A stretch of 64,000 bases of DNA from Nostoc flagelliforme FACHB-838. GTDB lineage: Bacteria > Cyanobacteriota > Cyanobacteriia > Cyanobacteriales > Nostocaceae. The stretch spans positions 62,001-126,000 of the forward strand of contig NZ_JACJSI010000012.1 of assembly GCF_014698065.1 (NCBI RefSeq), written 5' to 3'. Numbering within the stretch: the first letter of the stretch is position 1; every line of letters starts with the position of its first letter. Under the pieces are notes generated by a model that had not been told where the DNA came from, searched no databases, and saw nothing but the letters and a program-made list of their open reading frames with translations. Shown here one piece after another: positions 56,282 to 64,000 of this stretch. The position numbers and the translations under genes are program-made.

Positions 56282-57292
56282 ATGACTCAACTAACTGCAC
56301 CAACGTCAAATCTAAACCTTGATATTCCTAAACAAGGAATGCCTGTTACTATTATCACAGGATTTTTAGGTAGTGGTAAAACTACACTGTTAAATCAAAT
56401 TCTCAAAAACAAAGAAGATTTAAAAGTTGCCGTACTAGTGAATGAGTTTGGTGATATTAACATAGACAGCCAATTGCTAATTTCTGTAGACCAAGATATG
56501 GTCGAACTGACTAATGGCTGTATTTGTTGTACTATCAACGATAATTTAGTTGATGCAGTTTACCGAGTTTTAGAACGAGAAGACCGCATTGATTACCTAG
56601 TTATTGAAACGACTGGTGTTGCTGACCCACTGCCAATTATCTTAACTTTTTTAGGTACAGAATTAAGGGATTTAACAAACCTCGACTCTATTCTCACAGT
56701 GGTAGATGCTGAGGCGTTTAATCAAGAACACTTCCATAGTGAAGCTCCTTTAAAACAGATTACTTATGGAGATATTATTCTTCTGAATAAAATAGACCTC
56801 GTTACCCCAGAAAAGCTAGAAAATGTAGAAAATTTCATCCATGATATAAAAAATGGTGCGAAAATTTTGCACACCAAATACGGGGAGGTGGCATTACCAT
56901 TAATTTTAGATGTCGGTCTAACTCCAATAGATGAGTATACTGCCAAGAATGCAGAAGATACTCACGAGCATGAACACCATCATCACGAACATCATTCACA
57001 TCATTTAGAAAATGATGGATTTGTTTCGATTTCCTTCCAGACTGATAGACCGTTTGATGTCCATAAATTTGAGAATTTTCTCACCGAAGAAATGCCACAG
57101 GATGTATTTCGGGCTAAGGGTATTTTGTGGTTTAGCGATAGTGACTTACGCCATATTTTTCAACTGAGTGGCCCTCGCTATAGTTTACACGCTGATGAAT
57201 GGCAGACTCCACCTAAAAATCAAGCCGTTTTTATTGGCAGAAAGTTGGATATTAGCCAAATTTATTCACGACTTAATGAATGTTTGGCATAA
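56282..57292 (+). CDS. COG0523 GTPase, probable zinc metallochaperone
   Basis: A 336-residue CobW/COG0523 GTPase. The P-loop is GFLGSGKTTLLNQIL, the metal-binding CxCC motif is in NGCICCTIND, and the GTP base motif is NKIDLV. A His-rich linker (HEHEHHHHEHHSHH, about residues 230-243) precedes the C-terminal domain. Such proteins deliver zinc or other metals to client enzymes and in cyanobacteria are often Zur-regulated. ATG 56282 is the start; a TTG two codons upstream is in frame. Fur/Zur-like boxes upstream fit metal control. The client protein is unknown. Confidence 0.9.
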   Translation: MTQLTAPTSNLNLDIPKQGMPVTIITGFLGSGKTTLLNQILKNKEDLKVAVLVNEFGDINIDSQLLISVDQDMVELTNGCICCTINDNLVDAVYRVLEREDRIDYLVIETTGVADPLPIILTFLGTELRDLTNLDSILTVVDAEAFNQEHFHSEAPLKQITYGDIILLNKIDLVTPEKLENVENFIHDIKNGAKILHTKYGEVALPLILDVGLTPIDEYTAKNAEDTHEHEHHHHEHHSHHLENDGFVSISFQTDRPFDVHKFENFLTEEMPQDVFRAKGILWFSDSDLRHIFQLSGPRYSLHADEWQTPPKNQAVFIGRKLDISQIYSRLNECLA

Positions 57293-57615
57293 ACAATCAG
57301 TATTAATTAATCACTAAACTTGGTTAGTAGTTAGGCTAAGGAATGAAAGTGAGATTTTCCAGATAAGAGTGAAAAGTCAGACTGGCATTGAGTTAGATAC
57401 TTGTACCCATTCCCTACGGGACGCTCCGCAAACGGGGAAGCAAGCTAGACGCAGATATCCCCTTCTCTAAAAGATGCTACGCGAAGGAAGTAGCAACTGG
57501 CGTGGACTTGTAATTGTCCGGTCAAGATGCTGTTAATTTCACGATTTTTCCGGGAATCCTGTAGTTGTATACCCATCATAGTTTGTCAGTCCATCAGCTT
57601 AGGCAGACATTATTT
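57293..57615. other. Intergenic region with dispersed repeat fragments
   Basis: Contains CCCTACGGGACGCTCCGC (about 57413-57430), close to the same motif in the MITE at 44585, and CTACGCGAAGGAAGTAGC (57476-57493). No gene. Confidence 0.55.
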
Positions 57616-58275
57616 ATGCAACTCATCACCTCCTTAGATATTAGAAATTCAGAATATTTATCCAAAAATCGCCTCATCAGCTACCATCACCAGTTGCGTT
57701 TAATTTTTTCACTAGGTAATCAAGTAAAAAACGTTCTGGAAATTGGGATTTTTAATTCTCTGTTAACAGACCTATTAAAAAATAATGGATACAACGTCTC
57801 TACTGCTGATGTTGACCCCAACCTCAAGCCAGAAATAATTTTGGATTTAACTACAGATTTTTCCTTACCGAAAGATAAATTTGATGCGATTGTCCTGTTT
57901 CAAGTATTAGAACACTTCCCCTACGAACAGTCAGAAGAAGCATTGAAAAAACTTGCCATTGCAACCAAGAAATTTTTGGTGATTTCCATTCCCTATTGCA
58001 CCCAATACCTCTCGTTTCAGGTGAAAACCTCTTTCTCCGGCAGACCAAGGCATTTACTACTCAATATGCCAAAATTCTGGAGTACAAAGCCAGTGTGTGA
58101 CGAACACTGCTGGGAAATGGGTTTAAAAGGATATCCGAAAACGCGGATTTTAAACTCTGTTGCCAAAGCTGGGTTAACTGTTAAGCAAGAATTTATCGAT
58201 CCCACTTATCCATACCATTATTTTTTGGTGTTAGAAAAGAATTCTAGCAAATACTTAGACAGCAGCCTCAACTAG
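57616..58275 (+). CDS. Class I SAM-dependent methyltransferase
   Basis: A 219-residue methyltransferase of the UbiE/type 11 kind. Motif I is LEIGIFNSLLT, the acidic residue after strand 2 is in STADVDPN, and strand 4 reads FDAIVLFQVLEHFPYE. ATG 57616 is preferred over TTG 57565, which would add 17 residues. The acceptor is unknown, and no biosynthetic neighbours are present. It is cytoplasmic and monocistronic. Confidence 0.82.
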   Translation: MQLITSLDIRNSEYLSKNRLISYHHQLRLIFSLGNQVKNVLEIGIFNSLLTDLLKNNGYNVSTADVDPNLKPEIILDLTTDFSLPKDKFDAIVLFQVLEHFPYEQSEEALKKLAIATKKFLVISIPYCTQYLSFQVKTSFSGRPRHLLLNMPKFWSTKPVCDEHCWEMGLKGYPKTRILNSVAKAGLTVKQEFIDPTYPYHYFLVLEKNSSKYLDSSLN

Positions 58276-58500
58276 ACTAATATACCTGCGTTGAAAATCG
58301 GGGGTTGGGAGTAGGGAAATCCGAATCATAAAATGGGGGCAAACAACGCTCAAAAAAGGTGCGATCGCCTAAGCTATGCTTTTAAAATCCTAATTGGTAT
58401 CATGCCCTTCTGTGCTCTCCGGGTTTATCCTGGAAAACAGAGGGTGAGGCTGTATTAGCCACTATCATCATTTCAGATACGAAATCGAAAATTACCAATT

Positions 58501-60489
58501 ATGCTAGAACAAGGTACTATCAGTATTCATACTGAGAATATTTTTCCAATCATCAAGAAGTCGCTTTACTCAGATCATCAAATCTTCTTACGGGAACTGG
58601 TATCCAACGCTGTAGATGCTATTCAAAAGCTGAAAATGGTATCCCGCGCTGGAGATTATGCTGGAGATATGGGCGGACCAGAAATTGAAATTGCCATTGA
58701 CAAAGATAAGAAAACTCTATCCATCTCCGATAACGGTATCGGGATGACCGCAGATGAAGTTAAGAAATATATCAATCAAGTTGCTTTCTCTAGTGCTGAA
58801 GAATTTATTCACAAGTATGAAGGCAAATCAGATCAACCGATAATCGGCCACTTCGGTCTTGGTTTCTACTCTTCCTTCATGGTGGCACAAAAGGTAGAAA
58901 TTGATACCTTATCCTACCAGGAAGGAGCGCAGGCGGTTCACTGGTCTTGTGATGGTTCTCCAGCTTTCACTCTCGAAGAATCTTCTCGGACAACTCGCGG
59001 TACTAGTATTATTCTCAGCCTGCAAGGAGAAGAGGAGGAATTTCTTGAATCAGCACGAATAAAGAATCTTGTCAAGACATACTGCGACTTTTTGCCAGTC
59101 CCGATTAAACTGGACGGTGAAGTAATAAATAAGCAAAAAGCACCGTGGCGAGAGTCTCCGAGTAATCTTACTCAAGAAGATTATTTAGAGTTTTACCGCT
59201 ACCTGTATCCTTTTCAGGAAGAACCTTTGTTATGGGTACATCTAAATACAGACTATCCCTTTATCATCAACGGGATTTTGTATTTCCCGAAAATGCGACC
59301 AGATGTAGATGTTACCAAAGGGCAGATCAAGCTATTTTGCAATCAAGTTTTTGTTAGTGACAACTGCGAAGAAATTATCCCGCAATTTCTGATGCCGATG
59401 CGGGGTGTGATTGATAGTACCGATATTCCCCTAAACGTATCGCGCAGTGCTTTGCAAGGCGATCGCACCGTGAAGCGAATTGGTGATTATATTGCCAAAA
59501 AAGTAGGCGATCGCCTCAAAGAACTTTTCCGCGATAATCGTGAACAATACATTAGCGCGTGGAAGGATCTTGGTACTTTTGTAAAATTCGGCGTTCTCAA
59601 CGACGAGAAATTCAAAAAACAAATCGAAGATATCATCGTCTTCCGCACCACCACCAAGCTGACAGAAAAAGTTGCTGCTGAAACTCCAGTGGTTGAAGTC
59701 CAATCTTCAGATGGGGATGCTTGGCAAGATGTGACTCCCTCACCCACTTCTGAGAACTCAACACCCAGCGCTCCCTATACTACGCTGAAAGAGTATCTAG
59801 AACGCAACAAAGAACGCAACGAAAACCGGGTTTTCTACAGCACTGATGAAGCAACCCAAGCAACATACATAGAACTGCACAAAAATCAAGGCTTGGAAGT
59901 CCTGTTTATGGACTCCTTCATCGACACCCACTTTATCAACTTTCTAGAACGGGAATATCAGGATGTCAAGTTTACGCGAGTAGACTCAGATTTAGATAAT
60001 ACCCTGCTAGAACAAGATAAAGATAAGGAAATTGTTGATCCTAAGACGAACAAAACCCGGAGTGAGACTATTAAAGAGTTATTTGAGAAATCCCTCAACA
60101 AACCCAGACTCAACATCCGTACTGAAGCGTTGAAATCAGACGATCCTCAAGGTACACCACCTGCGATCGTGCTTTTACCAGAGATTCTCCGCCGTATGCG
60201 GGAAATGAACGCCATGATGCAGCAGCAGTCAGCAGAGTTTCCCGAAGATCACATCTTGCTAGTGAATACTGCTCACCCATTGATTCAAAATCTGGCAAAT
60301 CTGAACCAAGGTATTATCATTCAAGGTGATGGTGAATCGCCTACAGATCAGTTAGTAAACTTGATTTGCCAACACGTCTACGATTTAGCGCTGATGTCTC
60401 AGAAGGGATTTGACGCTGAGGGAATGAAATCTTTCGTCGAGCGATCAAATGAGGTACTTACCAAGTTGACAGAACAAGCAAGTAAATAG
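58501..60489 (+). CDS. htpG: HSP90 chaperone HtpG
   Basis: A 662-residue HSP90 that helps proteins fold under heat and other stress. The N-terminal ATPase domain has LRELVSNAVDAIQK, DNGIGMTADEV and GHFGLGFYS. The middle domain contains LNVSRSALQGD, and the C-terminal dimer domain ends after ERSNEVLTKL. Length and order are as in other cyanobacterial HtpG. ATG 58501. No heat-shock box is obvious upstream. rpmB follows but is separated by tandem repeats. Confidence 0.95.
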   Translation: MLEQGTISIHTENIFPIIKKSLYSDHQIFLRELVSNAVDAIQKLKMVSRAGDYAGDMGGPEIEIAIDKDKKTLSISDNGIGMTADEVKKYINQVAFSSAEEFIHKYEGKSDQPIIGHFGLGFYSSFMVAQKVEIDTLSYQEGAQAVHWSCDGSPAFTLEESSRTTRGTSIILSLQGEEEEFLESARIKNLVKTYCDFLPVPIKLDGEVINKQKAPWRESPSNLTQEDYLEFYRYLYPFQEEPLLWVHLNTDYPFIINGILYFPKMRPDVDVTKGQIKLFCNQVFVSDNCEEIIPQFLMPMRGVIDSTDIPLNVSRSALQGDRTVKRIGDYIAKKVGDRLKELFRDNREQYISAWKDLGTFVKFGVLNDEKFKKQIEDIIVFRTTTKLTEKVAAETPVVEVQSSDGDAWQDVTPSPTSENSTPSAPYTTLKEYLERNKERNENRVFYSTDEATQATYIELHKNQGLEVLFMDSFIDTHFINFLEREYQDVKFTRVDSDLDNTLLEQDKDKEIVDPKTNKTRSETIKELFEKSLNKPRLNIRTEALKSDDPQGTPPAIVLLPEILRRMREMNAMMQQQSAEFPEDHILLVNTAHPLIQNLANLNQGIIIQGDGESPTDQLVNLICQHVYDLALMSQKGFDAEGMKSFVERSNEVLTKLTEQASK

Positions 60490-60653
60490 TGATGAGTGGG
60501 GCATTGGGCATTGAAAAGAGACAGAGGGGCAGGGGAGAAAACTCTTCTCCCTTATCTTCCCTTGTTCCCTCTGCTCCCTCATCTCCCCACTTCTGTTGCC
60601 TAAGACCTAAAATGGAAAGGCTGTATTAAAATAACAATCTGGAGATAGTTGCT

Positions 60654-60890
60654 ATGTCCCGTCGCTGTGAACTAACTGGTAAAAAAGCAAATAACGCTTT
60701 TGCTGTTTCCCACTCTCACCGCCGTACTAAACGCCTTCAGCACGCTAATCTGCAAGACAAGCGGGTTTGGTGGGAAGGCGGAAATCGTTGGGTGAGATTA
60801 AAGCTATCAACCAAAGCAATCAAAACCTTACAAATTAATGGGTTAGAAGCAATGGCAAAAGAAGCTGGTATTAACCTAAATCATTACTAA
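60654..60890 (+). CDS. rpmB: 50S ribosomal protein L28
   Basis: A 78-residue L28 with the family start [26 protein letters not shown] and basic C-terminus. It binds 23S rRNA in the large subunit. The ATG at 60654 is preceded by GGAGATAG at a good distance. It is monocistronic. Confidence 0.93.
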   Translation: MSRRCELTGKKANNAFAVSHSHRRTKRLQHANLQDKRVWWEGGNRWVRLKLSTKAIKTLQINGLEAMAKEAGINLNHY

Positions 60891-60944
60891 GTAATGTGGA
60901 TTTCATAACCCGAAACTTTTGTAGGGTGGAATATAGGTGATTCA

Positions 60945-60975
60945 TAGGGTAGCACAGCTAGCTGTGCTACCCTAC
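60945..60975. repeat. Perfect 30-bp palindrome (GTAGGG family)
   Basis: TAGGGTAGCACAGC-TA-GCTGTGCTACCCTA is its own reverse complement over 30 bases. It shares its left arm with 22642-22656. A partial GTAGGGTGG also precedes it at 60921. Confidence 0.85.
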
Positions 60976-61297
60976 ATCTTGAGTAGCAAGCAGGCTTTCT
61001 ATATTTTGAATTCTGTTGGCAGCAAGAGAGAAATATAGCAATCCGCTTTGATTTGGAGAAGTTACGCAATTAATCAAGATTTTCCATCAACTAAAACTGC
61101 GCTCAAGTTGTTGTTGCTCTACAAAAAAGTTTAATTAAGAAACTTGTGTAGAAATAAAGTACCAATAAGAGTTGAATAACCCTCTTTTAAGAAACCATTC
61201 CACTTGCCAATTAAATAAAGGTAGGTATCTGGTTGCTACAGTCGGGGTGAAAAATACTAAGCTGGTAGATAGCACATTTAAAATTTAGCGGAAATTC

Positions 61298-61326
61298 ACG
61301 ATGCCTGCGACGGGCTACGCCAACGC
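61298..61326 (+). repeat. 29-bp dispersed repeat, intergenic copy
   Basis: Reads ACGATGCCTGCGACGGGCTA then CGCCAACGC, nearly identical to the two copies inside hetF. It lies about 50 bp before the ffh start. Confidence 0.8.
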
Positions 61327-61377
61327 ATTCATCGGCGGTTTAGAATTTCCCATCGGCGAACTACCTGTAATTACATT

Positions 61378-62841
61378 ATGTTTGATGCATTATCTGACCG
61401 TTTAGAATCCGCCTGGAAAAAACTGCGGGGACAGGACAAAATTTCTCAATCCAACATTCAAGATGCATTGCGCGAAGTGCGCCGCGCCTTGTTGGAGGCA
61501 GATGTTAATCTCCAGGTAGTCAAAGATTTTATTAGCGAAGTCGAAACCAAAGCACAGGGAGCCGAGGTGGTTGCCGGCGTGCGACCTGATCAACAGTTCA
61601 TCAAAATTGTTCACGATGAACTGGTACAGGTGATGGGAGAAGAGAATGTTCCCATCGCAGAAGCCCAGGAACAGCCTACTATTATTCTCATGGCTGGGTT
61701 GCAAGGTACTGGTAAAACCACAGCTACGGCTAAGTTAGCCTTACATCTGAGAAAATTAGAGCGTAGCTGTTTGTTGGTGGCGACAGACGTATATCGCCCA
61801 GCCGCGATCGACCAGTTGCTAACGTTGGGTAAGCAAATTGACGTACCAGTATTTGAACTAGGAAGCGACGCAGATCCCGTAGAAATTGCCCGACAGGGTG
61901 TAGAACGCGCCAGAGCAGAAGGTGTTAACACAGTAATTATTGATACTGCTGGACGCCTGCAAATTGACGAAGACATGATGGCGGAATTAGCCCGCATCAA
62001 AGCAACTGTCCAACCCCATGAAACTCTGTTGGTAGTGGACGCGATGACTGGTCAAGAGGCAGCTAATCTTACCCGCACCTTCCACGAGCAGATCGGAATT
62101 ACTGGGGCAATTCTCACCAAAATGGATGGTGATAGCCGTGGTGGTGCAGCGCTTTCGGTGCGAAAGATTTCGGGAGCGCCGATTAAGTTTGTGGGTGTAG
62201 GTGAGAAAGTCGAGGCACTACAACCGTTTTATCCCGATCGCATGGCATCGCGGATTTTGGGAATGGGCGATGTGCTGACTCTGGTAGAAAAAGCCCAAGA
62301 AGAGTTTGACTTAGCCGATGCTGAGAAAATGCAGGAGAAAATTCTGTCAGCAAAGTTTGACTTTACTGACTTTCTCAAGCAGCTGCGGATGCTGAAGAAC
62401 ATGGGTTCTCTGGGAGGCTTGATCAAGATGATTCCAGGGATGAACAAGCTTTCAGACGATCAACTCAAGCAGGGAGAAACCCAACTGAAACGCTGTGAGG
62501 CGATGATTAACTCCATGACTCGCCAAGAACGCCATGACCCGGATTTATTAGCCAGTTCTCCCAGTCGGCGGCGGCGGATTGCTGCTGGCTCAGGCTACAG
62601 GGAGTCAGATGTCAGCAAACTGGTGGGTGATTTCCAAAAAATGCGATCGCTCATGCAGCAAATGGGTCAAGGCGGCTTCCCTGGAATGCCAGGAATGTTT
62701 GGCGGTGGCGGTATGGGCAACGCCTTCGCAGGTGCTGGCAATCGTCCCCCTGCCCCAGGATGGCGGGGTTATGATGGTGCGCCAGGCACGAAAAAGAAAA
62801 AACCCAAAGATAAAAAGAAAAAAGGCTTTGGCAATCTTTAA
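61378..62841 (+). CDS. ffh: Signal recognition particle protein Ffh
   Basis: A 487-residue SRP54 GTPase that, with 4.5S/6S-like RNA, targets nascent membrane proteins. The N domain has the ALLEADVN block. The G domain has GLQGTGKTTATAKLA, DTAGRL and TKMDGDSRGG. The M domain (about 330-440) is Met-rich, and a Gly-rich, Lys-rich tail follows (KKKKPKDKKKKG). ATG 61378. A tail this basic is normal for cyanobacteria. Confidence 0.95.
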   Translation: MFDALSDRLESAWKKLRGQDKISQSNIQDALREVRRALLEADVNLQVVKDFISEVETKAQGAEVVAGVRPDQQFIKIVHDELVQVMGEENVPIAEAQEQPTIILMAGLQGTGKTTATAKLALHLRKLERSCLLVATDVYRPAAIDQLLTLGKQIDVPVFELGSDADPVEIARQGVERARAEGVNTVIIDTAGRLQIDEDMMAELARIKATVQPHETLLVVDAMTGQEAANLTRTFHEQIGITGAILTKMDGDSRGGAALSVRKISGAPIKFVGVGEKVEALQPFYPDRMASRILGMGDVLTLVEKAQEEFDLADAEKMQEKILSAKFDFTDFLKQLRMLKNMGSLGGLIKMIPGMNKLSDDQLKQGETQLKRCEAMINSMTRQERHDPDLLASSPSRRRRIAAGSGYRESDVSKLVGDFQKMRSLMQQMGQGGFPGMPGMFGGGGMGNAFAGAGNRPPAPGWRGYDGAPGTKKKKPKDKKKKGFGNL

Positions 62842-62868
62842 TTATTGGGAGGAGCATTGGTAATTTGC

Positions 62869-62900
62869 TAATGACTAATGACTAATGACCAATGACTAAT
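62869..62900. repeat. ATGACTA tandem heptamers
   Basis: Four to five units of ATGACTA/ATGACCA between ffh and rpsP, a classic STRR of heterocystous cyanobacteria. Confidence 0.8.
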
Positions 62901-62906
62901 AGCACC

Positions 62907-62937
62907 AAATGCTAGACGAGTGCTAAAATTAGCATTT
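62907..62937 (+). promoter_or_regulatory. Leader hairpin upstream of rpsP
   Basis: AAATGCTA (62907-62914) pairs with TAGCATTT (62930-62937) 40 bp before the rpsP start. It may affect translation or be an autoregulatory element; function is only inferred. Confidence 0.35.
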
Positions 62938-62975
62938 CGGCATACTTAACCAATCAGGAGAACGATTCTTCAACC

Positions 62976-63236
62976 ATGATCAAACTGCGCTTGAAGCGAT
63001 TCGGTAAAAAACGGGAAGCAAGTTACCGCATTATCGCCATTAACAACCTCGCTCGCCGTGATGGCCGTCCCCTAGAAGAATTGGGTTTTTATAACCCTAG
63101 AACTGATGAAGTGCGACTAGACGTTCCCGGTATCGTCAAGCGACTACAACAAGGCGCTCAACCCACTGACACCGTCCGTCGCATTCTAGTAAAAGCTAAT
63201 GTTTTTGAACAGGTCAGTGCAACAGCCGCATCATAA
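62976..63236 (+). CDS. rpsP: 30S ribosomal protein S16
   Basis: An 86-residue S16 with the family start [19 protein letters not shown] and [13 protein letters not shown]. It binds 16S rRNA and helps assemble the small subunit. ATG 62976 is preceded by AGGAGAA. Its last codons overlap the next gene's start, suggesting translational coupling. Confidence 0.94.
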   Translation: MIKLRLKRFGKKREASYRIIAINNLARRDGRPLEELGFYNPRTDEVRLDVPGIVKRLQQGAQPTDTVRRILVKANVFEQVSATAAS

Positions 63237-63633
63237 TTTCGGAACAAAACTCCCAACAGCTAGCCCTAACTATGCTGGGCTAGTTCGGTTTTTAGTGCAT
63301 CCGTTTTTGGAATCTCCAGAGACATTAAGCGTCGATTGTGAAATTTCTCAGGCCCTTAATCGGGTTTGGGTTCGCATCGCTTTTGAAAGCACAGATAAAG
63401 GAAAAGTGTTTGGTCGAGGGGGACGCAATATTCAGGCGATTCGTACAGTAATTGCCGCAGCCGCAGCCGCAGCTGGGCAATCAGCATACCTGGATATCTA
63501 CGGCAGCACCACTCCAGGCCGCGAGGGTATGTCTTTTGATGAAGACACAGAAGAGCGATCGCCACCGCCGACTAAGAGAGAACCGCGTGCAAATGATGGG
63601 CCTAAACCCATTGTTAAACCGCGCCTCCGCTAG
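63217..63633 (+). CDS. khpA: KH-domain RNA-binding protein KhpA
   Basis: A 138-residue single KH-domain protein. [18 protein letters not shown] begins the conserved part, and the RNA-binding loop is GRGG in [17 protein letters not shown]. The C-terminal tail is acidic then Pro/Lys-rich and longer than in many KhpA. The start is not certain: ATG 63199 and GTG 63217 are both in frame and lie inside rpsP. GTG 63217 gives a 20-base overlap. The rpsP-khpA order is conserved widely and fits translational coupling. Confidence 0.85.
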   Translation: MQQPHHNFGTKLPTASPNYAGLVRFLVHPFLESPETLSVDCEISQALNRVWVRIAFESTDKGKVFGRGGRNIQAIRTVIAAAAAAAGQSAYLDIYGSTTPGREGMSFDEDTEERSPPPTKREPRANDGPKPIVKPRLR

Positions 63634-64000
63634 GTTGAAACTAGAGAGCAAGTCTGAGCGGTTGTTGTTAACTCCGCTCAGAATTTTTGTAAAAATGGAA
63701 AGTAGCAAAAAGATTTTTGGATCTTTTTTTGGACTATTCACCGAAGAGGCAGGGGGCAGGGAGAAAGAAACTGGGATTACTCTGCCACAAGGGTTAGAGA
63801 GTAACTAAATTTATTTATGCCCAAAAGTAAAAGTGTTTGTTTCGAGATATGTAACACAAGAAATAATACGTCTAAACTTTCAGTAACCCTAAATTTATGT
63901 ATGCCGATTTCCCCCCCTGCTCCCCGCCCCCTGCCCCTTTTCCTCTTTTTGACCAGTAGGGATGTACAGATTTATACCCCTACAGCGATTAATTTATTGC
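63634..64000. other. Spacer after khpA to the window edge
   Basis: Contains the terminator at 63653-63689. After it only AT-rich and G/C-run repeats (63749-63765, 63908-63950) are seen. The next gene lies outside the window. Confidence 0.55.
63653..63689 (+). terminator. Intrinsic terminator of rpsP-khpA
   Basis: A 9-bp perfect stem TCTGAGCGG / CCGCTCAGA (63653-63661 and 63674-63682) with a 12-nt loop, then a T-run (63685-63689). Confidence 0.85.

Larger units (their letters stand above)
60891..61377. other. Intergenic region upstream of ffh
   Basis: Holds a perfect palindrome (60945-60974), a copy of the 29-bp dispersed repeat (61298-61326) and the ffh leader. No ORF of note. Confidence 0.6.

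Noticed and set aside
61611..62000. 129-codon minus-strand frame inside ffh
   Set aside because: Antisense shadow of the conserved GTPase domain.

Overview
The window looks like chromosomal DNA of a filamentous, heterocyst-forming cyanobacterium (Nostocales, Nostoc-like). The evidence is frequent HIP1 octamers (GCGATCGC), heptameric tandem repeats and other Nostoc-type dispersed repeats, an AT-rich repeat inside the RNase P RNA gene, a GMG-tailed GroEL behind a CIRCE element, and hetF preceded by a tandem array of small-RNA repeats. Most genes are core housekeeping genes, each with its own leader and separated by AT-rich, repeat-filled spacers. Few operons are visible.

Layout. 1-4.3 kb: two Tat-exported PhoX/DUF839 proteins on the minus strand, the first cut by the window edge. 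4.7-10.1 kb: a GT2 glycosyltransferase (+), then thrC with a MoaD/ThiS-like sulfur-carrier gene, a FemAB/GNAT-like protein and a RibD-C-type reductase (all -). 10.4-12.8 kb: a membrane histidine kinase whose 3' end runs into a decayed IS200-type TnpA remnant. 12.8-19.1 kb (-): Gfo/Idh/MocA oxidoreductase, rnc, rnpB, an unknown membrane protein, corA and groEL2 with a CIRCE operator. 19.2-29.3 kb: a WecA/MraY-like transferase, fabG, trxA, an SLH-OprB porin, a 2H phosphoesterase, holA, a DUF4168 protein and a PAS-LuxR regulator. 30-37 kb: a 1461-residue hybrid histidine kinase and a GH31 alpha-glucosidase. 37.8-43 kb: an FAD-Rieske oxidoreductase, a squalene/phytoene synthase-like protein and a Ser/Thr kinase with pentapeptide repeats. 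43.8-47.8 kb: the small-RNA array and hetF. 48.4-57.3 kb: metH, hemB, a TnpB-only insertion element, an FAD/NAD(P)-binding protein and a COG0523 metallochaperone, several with Fur/Zur-like palindromes. 57.6-63.7 kb: a methyltransferase, htpG, rpmB, ffh, rpsP and khpA.

The most striking part is 43845-45078. It holds eight copies (five well conserved, one with a variant body, two degenerate) of a roughly 130-bp unit. Read on the minus strand, a typical unit has a TCCGGA box, an AT-rich -10 region, a conserved 5' segment, a stem-loop and a run of U, so it can make a transcript of about 56-60 nt. I read this as the NsiR1 array, a heterocyst-specific sRNA described upstream of hetF in Nostoc sp. 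PCC 7120. The RNAs are antisense to any long hetF leader. Paired changes in the stem support an RNA structure. A MITE-like element has inserted in the array, two end copies have diverged, and two copies of a 29-bp dispersed repeat lie in frame inside the hetF linker. These local features may be new even though the sRNA family is known.

Other points of interest are a TnpB whose predicted guide-RNA read-out would enter the 3' end of hemB, a family of GTAGGG...CCCTAC palindromes, a 51-bp near-perfect palindrome at the end of a 55-codon ORF, and a thrC/sulfur-carrier gene pair.
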